Shown here: one piece after another, positions 39,953 through 48,983 of the stretch
Layout: every line of letters begins with the position of its first letter
Position numbering within the stretch: position 1 is the stretch's first letter
Assembly (NCBI GenBank): GCA_947501615.1
Contig: CANMWK010000015.1
Span: 94,507 to 158,506, forward strand
Direction of reading: 5' to 3'
DNA from: an uncultured Tenacibaculum sp.
GTDB lineage: Bacteria; Bacteroidota; Bacteroidia; Flavobacteriales; Flavobacteriaceae
Length of the DNA stretch: 64,000 bases
Position numbers and translations under genes: made by a program
The notes under the pieces: model-generated
What the model saw: the letters and a program-made list of their open reading frames with translations, nothing else
Told to the model about the DNA's origin: nothing
Database searches by the model: none

Positions 39953-41257
39953 ATGACAAGAACAAGAAAACTACTTTTACTTACCATTTCTTTTTTATTA
40001 TTTTCTACTAGTATTAAAGCACAACTCTGGAAAAAAATTAAACAAAAAGCAGAAGATGCTGTTGTCAATAAAGTAGACAAAGAAGTTAACAGTGCGCTTA
40101 ACAAAAAGAAGCAAAAAAACAAAAAAACTGATGTCAACAAAAAAAATCAGTCTGATAAGAAAGCAGTAAATAGCAAGAGTAAAAATACCTCTAAGCAGAC
40201 TTCTGAATTATATAGAAACTTCAAATTTATACCTGGTGAAAAAGTAATTTTTTACGATAATTTAAAATTTGAAGAAACTGGGGAGTTTCCTTCTAAATGG
40301 GATTTGTTAGAAGGAGGCTCAGAGATTGCTATTTTAAATAAAGAAAAAGTTATTATACCTACAACAGAAGATATTAATGTTATACATCCTTTATTTGAAA
40401 ATCAAAATTACCTTGGTGATGAGTTTACCATTGAGTTTGATATTTTCATAGATAATTTAAATGACGATGATGATGAGCAAAAATTTGGACTCTATTTTGA
40501 TGCTGATGATAAAGAGTTTAAAGAAGCCAGAGGTAGTATGGGAGGATATTCAAATCCAGATGTAAAATTTGAAGTTAAAGGTAATCGCGGCCTTAATGGT
40601 ATTATTTATAAAGACATTACTTCGTCTTATGATGCATTTAGATTAGAAGAAATAACAACGAAAAACCTTCATTTAAATAACTGGAATCATGTTTCTATAT
40701 CGTATTACAAAAAGAAATTAAAAATTTATTTTAATCAAAAACGTATTCTAAATCTTCCCAATTATAAAAAAAGAATGAATGGTTTTGCTATTCAATTACA
40801 AAAACCTCATGATTATAATGATGCAGCTAAGTTTTTAGGAAGAAATAGTTTAAAAACTGCTATAAAAAACATACGTATTGCACATGGTGGTGGACAAATG
40901 TATAAGCGTATTATGAGCAGTGGGAAATATGTTACAAACGGCATTTTGTTTGACTCTGGTAAAGCTACCATTCAACCACAATCTATGGGAGTTATTAATA
41001 AATTTGTTACAATAATGAATGAAAAACCAGATTGGAAATTTGAAATTATTGGTCATACCGATACCGATGGAGACGAAGCTAAAAATTTAAAATTATCTTC
41101 TGAAAGAGCTGAATCTGTAAAAAATATTCTTATAAAATTAGGTATTGATGCACAACGTTTAACTACAATTGGTAAAGGTGAAAGTGAACCCTTACACGCA
41201 AATAACACAACTGAAGAAAAAGCAAATAATAGAAGAGTCGAGTTTATAAAAAAATAA
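39953..41257 (+). CDS. OmpA-family envelope protein with LamG-like domain
   Basis: Starting at the ATG at 39953 (MTRTRKLLLLTISFLLFSTSIKAQ) the protein has about 434 residues; an ATG at 39926 would put polar residues before the signal peptide. After a charged linker (about 25-80) follows a LamG/concanavalin-like region (about 100-300; HLNNWNHVSISYYKKKLKIYFNQKRILNLP). The OmpA C-terminal peptidoglycan-binding domain (about 315-434) has GILFDSGKATIQPQS, IIGHTDTDGDEAKNLKLSSERAESVKNIL and NNRRVEF. It likely links the envelope to the cell wall. A terminator follows at 41281-41320. Confidence 0.88.
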   Translation: MTRTRKLLLLTISFLLFSTSIKAQLWKKIKQKAEDAVVNKVDKEVNSALNKKKQKNKKTDVNKKNQSDKKAVNSKSKNTSKQTSELYRNFKFIPGEKVIFYDNLKFEETGEFPSKWDLLEGGSEIAILNKEKVIIPTTEDINVIHPLFENQNYLGDEFTIEFDIFIDNLNDDDDEQKFGLYFDADDKEFKEARGSMGGYSNPDVKFEVKGNRGLNGIIYKDITSSYDAFRLEEITTKNLHLNNWNHVSISYYKKKLKIYFNQKRILNLPNYKKRMNGFAIQLQKPHDYNDAAKFLGRNSLKTAIKNIRIAHGGGQMYKRIMSSGKYVTNGILFDSGKATIQPQSMGVINKFVTIMNEKPDWKFEIIGHTDTDGDEAKNLKLSSERAESVKNILIKLGIDAQRLTTIGKGESEPLHANNTTEEKANNRRVEFIKK

Positions 41258-41280
41258 CCTTCATAATAAAAAACAAATCA

Positions 41281-41320
41281 AAAGAAACACTATGTACTTT
41301 ATAACTAGTGTTTCTTTTTT
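41281..41320 (+). terminator. Terminator of the OmpA-family gene
   Basis: AAAGAAACACTA (41281-41292) pairs with its exact complement at 41306-41317, followed by T residues. It lies 24 bases past the stop codon. Confidence 0.8.
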
Positions 41321-41340
41321 TATAAATACTATGATTTTTT

Positions 41341-41348
41341 TACATTTG
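41341..41348 (+). promoter_or_regulatory. -7 promoter box of yebC
   Basis: TACATTTG matches the Bacteroidota -7 consensus TAnnTTTG exactly and lies 27 bases before the yebC start codon. I do not see a good TTTG at the -33 position, so this is a partial match. Confidence 0.45.
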
Positions 41349-41375
41349 CTAACATTAAATTAATTACAGTAAGAA

Positions 41376-42098
41376 ATGGGAAGAGCATTTGAATTTAGAA
41401 AAGCACGAAAAATGAAACGTTGGTCAGCAATGGCGAAAACTTTTACCAGAATTGGTAAGGATATCGTAATGGCTGTTAAAGAAGGTGGACCAAATCCTGA
41501 AACCAATTCTCGTTTACGTGTTGTTATTCAGAATGCAAAGGCTGCTAATATGCCTAAAGATAATGTAGCACGTGCTATTAAAAAAGCTTCAGATAAAGAT
41601 ACAGCAAACTATAAAGAAGTTTTATTTGAAGGATATGCACCTCATGGAATTGCTATCGTAGTTGAAACTGCAACGAACAACAACAATAGAACAGTAGCCA
41701 ACGTAAGAGCTGCATTTAATAAATGTAATGGTAATTTAGGAACTTCTGGTTCTGTGGTGTTCATGTTTGATCATGTGGTAAATTTTAAAGTAAAGGAAGA
41801 ATCTCTTGGTATGGATTTAGAAGAATTTGAAATGGAAATGATTGACTTTGAAGTTGAAGAAGTATTTTCTGATGATGAAGACAACAGTGTGATGTTATAT
41901 GCTCCATTTGGTCAATTTGGTGCTATTCAAGGATATTTAGAGGAAAATAAGATTGAAATTATTTCTTCAGAATTCGAACGAATTCCTACAACTACCTCTA
42001 AATTAAACGAAGAACAACAAGCAGACGTAGAAAAGCTTCTAGAACGTTTAGAAGAAGATGATGATGTGAATCAAGTTTACCATTCTATGGAAATGTAA
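41376..42098 (+). CDS. yebC: YebC/PmpR family regulator
   Basis: This 240-residue protein is the YebC/PmpR type: N-terminal helical domain (GRAFEFRKARKMKRWSAMAKTFTRIGKDIVMAVKEGGPNPETNSRLRVVIQNAK), then two alpha/beta domains with FEGYAPHGIAIVVETATNNNNRTVANVRAAFNKCNGNLGTSGSVVFMFD. Family members act as transcription regulators in some bacteria and, from recent work, help ribosomes through polyproline stalls. The length and GxLGTSGSV motif are typical. A terminator follows at 42123-42148. The C-terminal VEKLLERLEEDDDVNQVYHSMEM is the family end. Confidence 0.95.
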   Translation: MGRAFEFRKARKMKRWSAMAKTFTRIGKDIVMAVKEGGPNPETNSRLRVVIQNAKAANMPKDNVARAIKKASDKDTANYKEVLFEGYAPHGIAIVVETATNNNNRTVANVRAAFNKCNGNLGTSGSVVFMFDHVVNFKVKEESLGMDLEEFEMEMIDFEVEEVFSDDEDNSVMLYAPFGQFGAIQGYLEENKIEIISSEFERIPTTTSKLNEEQQADVEKLLERLEEDDDVNQVYHSMEM

Positions 42099-42122
42099 TT
42101 TCAACAGCTATATAAAAACACA

Positions 42123-42148
42123 AAAACACCGCATAAGCGGTGTTTTCT
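42123..42148 (+). terminator. Terminator of yebC
   Basis: AAAACACCGC (42123-42132), loop ATAA, GCGGTGTTTT (42137-42146): a perfect 10-bp stem with a T-tract in the right arm, 25 bases after the stop. It is symmetrical enough to act for the minus strand too. Confidence 0.85.
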
Positions 42149-42291
42149 ATTTAAAAAGTATTTGATAAAGTCATTCTAAATTTACATGTGCTGAATTTAT
42201 TTCAGTATTTCAGAATCCCTTTTTTTTGATTATCAATTATAATGAGAAGCTAAAACCAGTTCGAAAAACAATCTTTTTAGACCTCTTTTAT

Positions 42292-44190
42292 TTAATTGAT
42301 ATGCATATGAGCTTTTACCAATCTTACGAACTCTCCTCTATATCCTTCTTCATCTGTTCCTTTTCCTTTTTTAGCCAAAGATATAATATCTTCCATTTTT
42401 GAGGAGTTTGTATACTTTGAATCTCTTAAATGCATTCCAAACAAAGCTACTGCTGAGGCAAAATTCATGTCTGCCGTTGCATTTGTCAGCGCATCTTTTA
42501 CAACCTTAACTATCTCAATACTCTTTTCTTCTCTTGGTTTCTTATATCTAAATTTTATCAGTAATAATTCATCTTTGTAATCGTTTACAACAGTTTTAGT
42601 GTATTTTAAATCCGGAATTGTATTCAAATATTCACTTTTAACTCCTACAGGTATCACCTCGTATAAAGCTGTTACATTATGATTACTTCCTAATTCACCA
42701 GCATCTTTGGTATCATCAATAAAATCTTTATCATTTAACATCCTATTTTCATAACCAATTAAACGATATGCTTGTACTTTCTTAGGATTAAATTCAACTT
42801 GAATTTTAACATCTTTTGCAATCGTATGTAAAGTACCACCAAACTCTTTACCAAATACTTTTTGTGCTTCTTGCATGGTATCAACATAAGCATGATTCCC
42901 ATTCCCTTTATCTGCTAGAGTTTCTAACTTACTATCTTTATAATTTCCAATACCAAAACCAAGCACAGATAAAAACACTCCTGTTTTTCTTTTTTCCTCT
43001 ATCAATTTTTCCATTGCTTTGTCTGATGACGCACCTACATTAAAATCACCATCTGTTGCGAGAATCACCCTATTATTTCCTTTCCTTTTGAAATTTTTCT
43101 CGGCTAATTTATATGCCAATTCAATCCCTTCCCCACCTGCTGTAGATCCACCTGCACTTAATGCATCTAATGCTTTTAAGATCACCTCTTTCTTATCTCC
43201 TGAAGTTGGCTTTAAAACTACTCCTGCTGCTCCAGCATAAACCACGATAGCAACGTTATCCTTTTTTCTTAATTGATTTACTAATAATTTGAATGCTTTT
43301 TTTAATAATGGTAACTTATTTGAGGCACGCATAGACCCCGAAACATCAATTAAAAAAGTAAGATTGGAAGCGGGTAAATTTTCTTGCGCATATTTTTTTC
43401 CTTGCACACCTATCCGTACCAATTTACTTTGTGCATTCCAAGGGGTTTTAGTTACTTCTGTTGTAATAGAAAACGGATGTACTCCTTTAGGTTGCGGATA
43501 TTTATAATCGAAATAATTAACCATTTCTTCTATTTTAACTGCATCTTTAGGAATCTTTTCCCCACTATTAATCATTCGCCTTATATTACTGTAAGAAGCT
43601 TTATCTACATCAATAGAAAACGTAGACAAAGGAGACAGTTGTACACTTTTAAACTCGTTTTCCTTTATGGTTGCATATGCATCATCATTTTCCTCTTCAT
43701 CAATAATTAAAATAGATTTATTTTGTTGTAATGCTCTATAATTTTGATTTGACAACACCTTTCTTTTTCTTGACACATAATCTTTAGCGGGAGCTACTTC
43801 AAGTTTTTTAGGGCTTTCAATTGCAATTGGTTCTGGTACCGCAATATACTCTTGTACCTCTATAATCTCATCCTCTTCTACAACTACAATTTCATCTAAT
43901 TGAGCTGGAGCTGGTTTCATAGTTACATAAATAATAGAAGATGTTCCTACTTTCCGTTCTTCTGTTGTATACCCTATATATGTAAAAACAAGTATATCTC
44001 CTTTTTTTGCTTTGATTGTATACTTCCCATTGTTATCTGTTGTGGTACCTTTAGTCGTATTCTTCACATACACATTCACATAAGGAAGTACATTTTGTAC
44101 ATCAGAGACTACCCCTGTAATTGTTTTTTCTTGTCCGAATACACTAGGAATGTACAGGATTAAAATTAGTATTTGTATTATTTTTTTCAT
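42292..44190 (-). CDS. VWA protein with CarboxypepD-reg domain and LDEIVVV segment
   Basis: This 632-residue secreted protein has a signal peptide (to Gly19-Gln20) and a CarboxypepD-reg-like domain (about 22-95). Next comes QLDEIVVV (97-104), the segment that in SusC-type transporters links this domain to the plug. A Glu/Pro-rich spacer and a YfbK-like von Willebrand A module follow, with MIDAS DVSGS at 282-286 (NLTFLIDVSGSM) and a C-terminal DUF3520-like part. The N-terminal 180 residues look like a receptor head cut before its plug. Next upstream on the same strand is the plug-bearing VIT protein, so the two may work together at the cell envelope. The role is inference. Confidence 0.85.
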   Translation of the reverse strand: MKKIIQILILILYIPSVFGQEKTITGVVSDVQNVLPYVNVYVKNTTKGTTTDNNGKYTIKAKKGDILVFTYIGYTTEERKVGTSSIIYVTMKPAPAQLDEIVVVEEDEIIEVQEYIAVPEPIAIESPKKLEVAPAKDYVSRKRKVLSNQNYRALQQNKSILIIDEEENDDAYATIKENEFKSVQLSPLSTFSIDVDKASYSNIRRMINSGEKIPKDAVKIEEMVNYFDYKYPQPKGVHPFSITTEVTKTPWNAQSKLVRIGVQGKKYAQENLPASNLTFLIDVSGSMRASNKLPLLKKAFKLLVNQLRKKDNVAIVVYAGAAGVVLKPTSGDKKEVILKALDALSAGGSTAGGEGIELAYKLAEKNFKRKGNNRVILATDGDFNVGASSDKAMEKLIEEKRKTGVFLSVLGFGIGNYKDSKLETLADKGNGNHAYVDTMQEAQKVFGKEFGGTLHTIAKDVKIQVEFNPKKVQAYRLIGYENRMLNDKDFIDDTKDAGELGSNHNVTALYEVIPVGVKSEYLNTIPDLKYTKTVVNDYKDELLLIKFRYKKPREEKSIEIVKVVKDALTNATADMNFASAVALFGMHLRDSKYTNSSKMEDIISLAKKGKGTDEEGYRGEFVRLVKAHMHIN

Positions 44191-44403
44191 AACTAAGATA
44201 TTTTTAAATGACTCAAATTAAAATCATGCTTACTACAACAAAACTTTCTTGCTTTGAGCTTTCAAATAGTAAACTTTATGTGTTATATACTCAAAACTAC
44301 CTATAGTTATCTGTTTTTAAAACAATGAATTAGTGAAACATCTATTTGAGTGAGTGAATTATTTTTTATGTATAGGTAACCTGTAATACGATTAACTATT
44401 AAA

Positions 44404-44441
44404 AAATAAAAAAGACCAATAGCTATGTTTATTGGCCTTTT
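44404..44441 (-). terminator. Terminator of the VIT/plug gene
   Basis: AAAGACCAATA and TATTGGCCTTT pair around a short loop (44411-44421 with about 44430-44440, one G-U). The A-rich run at 44401-44413 makes the U-tract on the minus strand, 20 bases after the stop of the 1125-residue gene. Confidence 0.65.
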
Positions 44442-44460
44442 CGTCTGTTAAACACTAAAA

Positions 44461-47400
44461 TTAGAAAATTACGTTTCCAATTTCAATAACTTCATCTACG
44501 TTTTCTAATCGAATTACCTTTACTTCTTTACTTTCATTCGATTTTCCGTAGTTTTTATAAATTGTTAATTTTAAAGCTGTAGGTCCAGATATTTTTTGTT
44601 GTGAACTTGCATAATACTTCACCTTTATAGTATACTTTCCTAGTATCGCTTTTTTTAGTAAAAAAGCCTCTGGTCCAAAACCTTCTGTCATATCTTCAGT
44701 TATTAATCCCCCTATTTTGGTTTTTTTATGTTTATAGAAACATTTTTCATCATTCGGGTCGATAACCCACAAATCAATATCTGTATCATTATGGTTCCAA
44801 TCGATAACCACTTTTAAATCTAAGGATACTGCTTTTATAAAACGTTTATCTATATGCGCTAACTGTAATTTATCTTTGTATTTACTTAAAATCTTATTGA
44901 ATTCAAATAACGCAATAGATTCTATACCTTCATATCGTCTAGACTCATCTTTTTCTACTAACTCCCCATTTACAATTTTATATAGTAAATCTAAAGCCTT
45001 TTGATATGCTCCCGCATCTTCATATGCCAGCGCTAAATCACGATACGATTGAATATCTTCTGGACGTAATTCTACGATTTGTTTATACATATGAATAGCG
45101 GCATGGTACATTTTATATTCTTCAAATTTATATGCCAATGAACGTAACAACTCATAATTATCTAACTCTATTTCAGCAACATTAGATAATACTTGAATCG
45201 CCTTTTCTTTTTGATTTCGCTCTTTAAAAAAATCTGCAACATCGATATAAAAAGATGGAGAATTACTATACTTATTACGCAATGTTATATAAGTATTGAA
45301 AGCTTCATTATCATATTTTATCTTTTTCAATTCTTTTAAGTATGGTGTATCAGGATTCCACCCTTTGAGTTCTATTTTTTGTTCCACCATTGCTTCAAAC
45401 TCCTCTATCTTTTTTATTTTTTCACTCCCCGCACTTTTTGTTGTTATGACCACTACTCCGTTACTTCCCCTTGATCCGTAAACTTTCGAGCCTTCTTCAT
45501 CTTTTAACATATATAGAGAGTTGATTTCTTCTGGATTAAGATTAGGGTTCTTATCCATAGGTACTCCATCAATAACATATAAAGGCTCAGTAGTTGTTGA
45601 AATAGAGCTTACCCCTCTAACTTGGATTTTTGATACCACACTAACACCTGGGGTTTCTTCTAAAACCTCTTCAACTTCCTCTTCACTTTCAATGTACTCT
45701 GCACTTACTGCTCCAGTAACTTCTCTTTTTGCTTCTGAACCATATCCAACTACTACTACTTCATCTAACTGCCTGTTATCACTTTCAAATGTTACATTAA
45801 GAGCGTTAACGCCTGTAATTTCTTTTTCTACTGTTTTCATACCAATAAAGCTGTAAACCAATACATCTCCTTTTTTAACGGTAATAGAAAACTTTCCATC
45901 AAAATCAGTTTCTGTTCCAGTACTAGTGCCTTTTATAAGCACCTGTACTCCTGGCATTGGACCAGTTTCATCTTGTACAGTACCAGATACTACAAACTCT
46001 TCTCCTTCTGTAGCCACTGAATCATTTGTTGCTACCCTTACCACAGTAGCGTTAACTGTTGCGTCAGTTTGTTCAAATACTTTCGGAGCTACATCGTTTC
46101 TTTTTATTTCTTTATAATCCTTACTATACCACTCTAATAGCTCATCATAATCATTAAATAAATCATTTTGTAATCGAGCTAATTGAGCTTTTTTATCATT
46201 TACTTTTTCACTTAACAGTCTATTATATTCTTCTATTAGTTCTTTAGGTGGGGTAATTTCATGTGTCACATAATCTTCTATTCTATCTAATACTAATAAT
46301 GAAGTAAACGAACTTATAATTTGATATTCCTTACTTAACTTTACAATAGCATTTCTATTTTCATCTTTTATTATACTTAAATAATCTAACTTTTTTTGCG
46401 CCCATATTTTAGGAATGTGATTATTTGCTTGCACTTTTTTCAATTTAAAATCTATTGTTTTTAAAGTATCGTTTCCATTACCTAAGTATATTTTTATATT
46501 ATTTTTTTCTACAATTCCTTTACCTAAAAGTGTAAAATTAGCATCTACTCTAGTTCCTATTTTAGGGTAGATTTCTACATTCTCTTTTATATCTGTACCT
46601 AAAAACTGCAATTTGTTTTGCTGAAATTTTTGAAATGCTGTTTTTATAGACTCCTTTTTAAGATTGATATAATCTCCTCCAGATTTTACCGCATTATATT
46701 TTAAGCTATTATGCGCTGCACTTCTCAAACTGTTCACCACAAATGTTTTTTTCTTAAAATTTACCTCGCTCGCATCTAGAGTGTTCAATCCATTGGTAAA
46801 AAAGATGTGTAACTTATTAGTGTCTTGGTATGATTTCAAAAATTCAAAAGATGTTCCTCCATCAAAAACTGTTTTCTTTAATTCTTCTTTTAATGATTTC
46901 CAAACTCCATTTGAAATTGAAAATTCTGATGTTGAATAGTTTCTTAAATTGAATTTTACCAATTTTACAGCTGCATTTTTTACTTTTTGAAAATAGGTTT
47001 CTAATAAATCTAATTCTACGTCTAGCTTTTTATTTGTTTGTGATAAAGATGTATCCCAAAAAACAGTAATGCTATTTTCTAAAGAGTTGGTTATTGAGCT
47101 ATCTTTTACCAACTTCGTGCAATAAAAATATTCATTTGTTGCTATTACTTTTTCTTTCGAAGCATTCAATGGAATTTTAATTAAAATAGGTTCTTGTATC
47201 ACTATTTTTTTTCCTTGAAATTTACTTTGAAACTGATCTCTTTTTGCATCATATTTAAAATTAGACAATAAACCTTTTTTAACTTTTGGCTTATTTTTCT
47301 GGTTTAATATCTTGATATCTAAAGTGTATTCCTCCATTTTATGTTTAAACTGAAATGGAAGTTCATAGAAATATGCATCATTATTTAAAGTCAACTGCTG

Positions 47401-47838
47401 TTGAATCCCAATCACAATTCTTTTATAACCTTCGGCAGGAATAGGATAAATTCTACTTTTATAATTATTTCCTTTCGTTTTCTCCAATAATGCAGGATCT
47501 ATCTTTTGTCGCACTGTACTTTCAAAAGCTACTCTGGCCTTTTCTTTTTCTACAATTACGGCTTCTCTTAAATTGCCATTAACATCTAATGCGTAACGAA
47601 TTACAGATTGATTTTCTCCTAATGGAAACAATAATTCACCTTCTAGAATTCGATTATTCGGATTATAAAAAGACATATCATAAGTTGTAAAGGCGATATC
47701 TCCTATGATAGAGGTTTCTATGTTTAGTTTTTTAACTAAAACTTCTTCTTCATCTACTTTAATAATTGGAACATCCTGACTATGAATTGAAATAACTCCA
47801 AAAACTAATACCAGAAAAAAGGTTACTATGAATTTCAT
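44461..47838 (-). CDS. VIT/VWA-like protein with SusC-type plug, TPR and DUF2135-like domains
   Basis: This 1125-residue secreted protein has a signal peptide (1-20) and a VIT domain (about 22-150; GELLFPLGENQSVIRYALDVNG). A divergent VWA-like region (about 250-400) keeps a DTSLS MIDAS-type motif at 262-266. A CarboxypepD-reg-like domain spans 616-690, LDEVVVVGYG 691-700. A plug-like segment (about 700-805) contains VRGVSSISTTTEPLYVIDGVP and SKVYGSRGSNGVVVITT. TPR helices (about 850-970) and a DUF2135-like domain (about 1005-1120; HNDTDIDLWVIDP) complete it. There is no beta barrel, so it cannot be a transporter. It may bind a partner through the plug, or the TonB box. The combination is unusual. 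Confidence 0.85.
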   Translation of the reverse strand: MKFIVTFFLVLVFGVISIHSQDVPIIKVDEEEVLVKKLNIETSIIGDIAFTTYDMSFYNPNNRILEGELLFPLGENQSVIRYALDVNGNLREAVIVEKEKARVAFESTVRQKIDPALLEKTKGNNYKSRIYPIPAEGYKRIVIGIQQQLTLNNDAYFYELPFQFKHKMEEYTLDIKILNQKNKPKVKKGLLSNFKYDAKRDQFQSKFQGKKIVIQEPILIKIPLNASKEKVIATNEYFYCTKLVKDSSITNSLENSITVFWDTSLSQTNKKLDVELDLLETYFQKVKNAAVKLVKFNLRNYSTSEFSISNGVWKSLKEELKKTVFDGGTSFEFLKSYQDTNKLHIFFTNGLNTLDASEVNFKKKTFVVNSLRSAAHNSLKYNAVKSGGDYINLKKESIKTAFQKFQQNKLQFLGTDIKENVEIYPKIGTRVDANFTLLGKGIVEKNNIKIYLGNGNDTLKTIDFKLKKVQANNHIPKIWAQKKLDYLSIIKDENRNAIVKLSKEYQIISSFTSLLVLDRIEDYVTHEITPPKELIEEYNRLLSEKVNDKKAQLARLQNDLFNDYDELLEWYSKDYKEIKRNDVAPKVFEQTDATVNATVVRVATNDSVATEGEEFVVSGTVQDETGPMPGVQVLIKGTSTGTETDFDGKFSITVKKGDVLVYSFIGMKTVEKEITGVNALNVTFESDNRQLDEVVVVGYGSEAKREVTGAVSAEYIESEEEVEEVLEETPGVSVVSKIQVRGVSSISTTTEPLYVIDGVPMDKNPNLNPEEINSLYMLKDEEGSKVYGSRGSNGVVVITTKSAGSEKIKKIEEFEAMVEQKIELKGWNPDTPYLKELKKIKYDNEAFNTYITLRNKYSNSPSFYIDVADFFKERNQKEKAIQVLSNVAEIELDNYELLRSLAYKFEEYKMYHAAIHMYKQIVELRPEDIQSYRDLALAYEDAGAYQKALDLLYKIVNGELVEKDESRRYEGIESIALFEFNKILSKYKDKLQLAHIDKRFIKAVSLDLKVVIDWNHNDTDIDLWVIDPNDEKCFYKHKKTKIGGLITEDMTEGFGPEAFLLKKAILGKYTIKVKYYASSQQKISGPTALKLTIYKNYGKSNESKEVKVIRLENVDEVIEIGNVIF

Positions 47839-47945
47839 ATCATTTAATTTTTCATAAATGTATGTGAATTTATAATAGTTTGAGATGATAAATGAGTTAC
47901 AACCTATTTTTGATTAGTAAAAATATATTTTGAGGAAGTTTGAAG

Positions 47946-48983
47946 TTATTTTTGATTTTTTTCTAAAATTATAGCTAATGTTTCCTTCCGTTGAATTTTT
48001 TTTGTTGCAGTTTCTATAAAATTGGGAATAAAATATACGGCTTTTGGCAGCTCATATGTTGATAAACTTTTTACCCTATCTAATTTTATATCATAGGAAT
48101 CACCTTCAACAATTACTATCAATTTTTCTCCTAAAACTTCATCAGGAATACCAATAACAAAGAAACGACGATCTATAATTCTAGCTAATTTTTCTTCTAT
48201 CTTTTCTGGATTCAATTTAACACCACCTGAATTAATAATATTATCAAATCTGCCGAGCCATTGAAAACTTGTCTCAGCAACCAATTGGACGATATCATTA
48301 GTAACAAGTAAACCATCAGATACTTTAGGTGCTTGAATAACCAAACAATTTCTTTGATCTATACCAATTTTAACATCCGGTAAAGTCTGATAAAACGATG
48401 GCTTTTGATTAAAATTATTTAATCTTTTTACGGCAATATGTGTTATCGTTTCTGTCATACCGTAAGTAGCAAAAACTTGAGTTTTTATAGCTCTCAATTT
48501 ATGTAGTATAGTATTAGAAACTACACCTCCACCAACAATTAACTTTTTTACCATGTCTAATTCTTGTAAGGAATTTTGTAATTGCATAGGGACCATTGCT
48601 GAAAAATCATATTCTTTTGTTAGTTGAGCAAGTGGATTAGAAACTGGTGCAACGACATCTATATCCCATCCTAAAGTTAAAGCTCTAACCAACATCATTT
48701 TGCCTGCTATATAATCAATAGACAAACAGAGTAATGCTTTAGTATGCTCTTTTACATCAAAAAAAGCTCCGGTTGCCATAGCAGAGTTTATCATGTATGC
48801 TTTCTGCAATTTAATTGGTTTTGGTTTTCCTGTAGAACCAGAAGTGTGTACAACCAAATAGTCTTTTTCATCAAACCAAGCTGTCAAAAAAGAATATAAA
48901 CTTTTATTGTTTGTTTCAGAAAAATTAATCAATTCCTTTTCTGACGGGAATGATATTCCGTTCAACTTGAAACTAGAATGCAT
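47946..48983 (-). CDS. menE: o-Succinylbenzoate-CoA ligase (MenE)
   Basis: MenE activates o-succinylbenzoate to its CoA thioester in menaquinone synthesis. The 345-residue protein is an AMP-binding enzyme with the P-loop VVHTSGSTGKPKPIKL (about 47-62), the A5 motif ATYGMTET (about 171-178) and A7 GRFDNIINSGGVKLNPEKIEE (about 245-265). It is shorter than E. coli MenE (451), lacking the N-terminal extension, as in other flavobacteria. Its start overlaps the end of the CPBP gene by 11 bases. With menC and menA nearby on the same strand it belongs to a men gene group; other men genes must lie elsewhere. Confidence 0.9.
   Translation of the reverse strand: MHSSFKLNGISFPSEKELINFSETNNKSLYSFLTAWFDEKDYLVVHTSGSTGKPKPIKLQKAYMINSAMATGAFFDVKEHTKALLCLSIDYIAGKMMLVRALTLGWDIDVVAPVSNPLAQLTKEYDFSAMVPMQLQNSLQELDMVKKLIVGGGVVSNTILHKLRAIKTQVFATYGMTETITHIAVKRLNNFNQKPSFYQTLPDVKIGIDQRNCLVIQAPKVSDGLLVTNDIVQLVAETSFQWLGRFDNIINSGGVKLNPEKIEEKLARIIDRRFFVIGIPDEVLGEKLIVIVEGDSYDIKLDRVKSLSTYELPKAVYFIPNFIETATKKIQRKETLAIILEKNQK

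Noticed and set aside
43384..43710. A 108-codon plus-strand frame within the VWA gene
   Set aside because: Antisense shadow of a well-supported gene; its Tyr/Phe/Ile-rich sequence has no family pattern.
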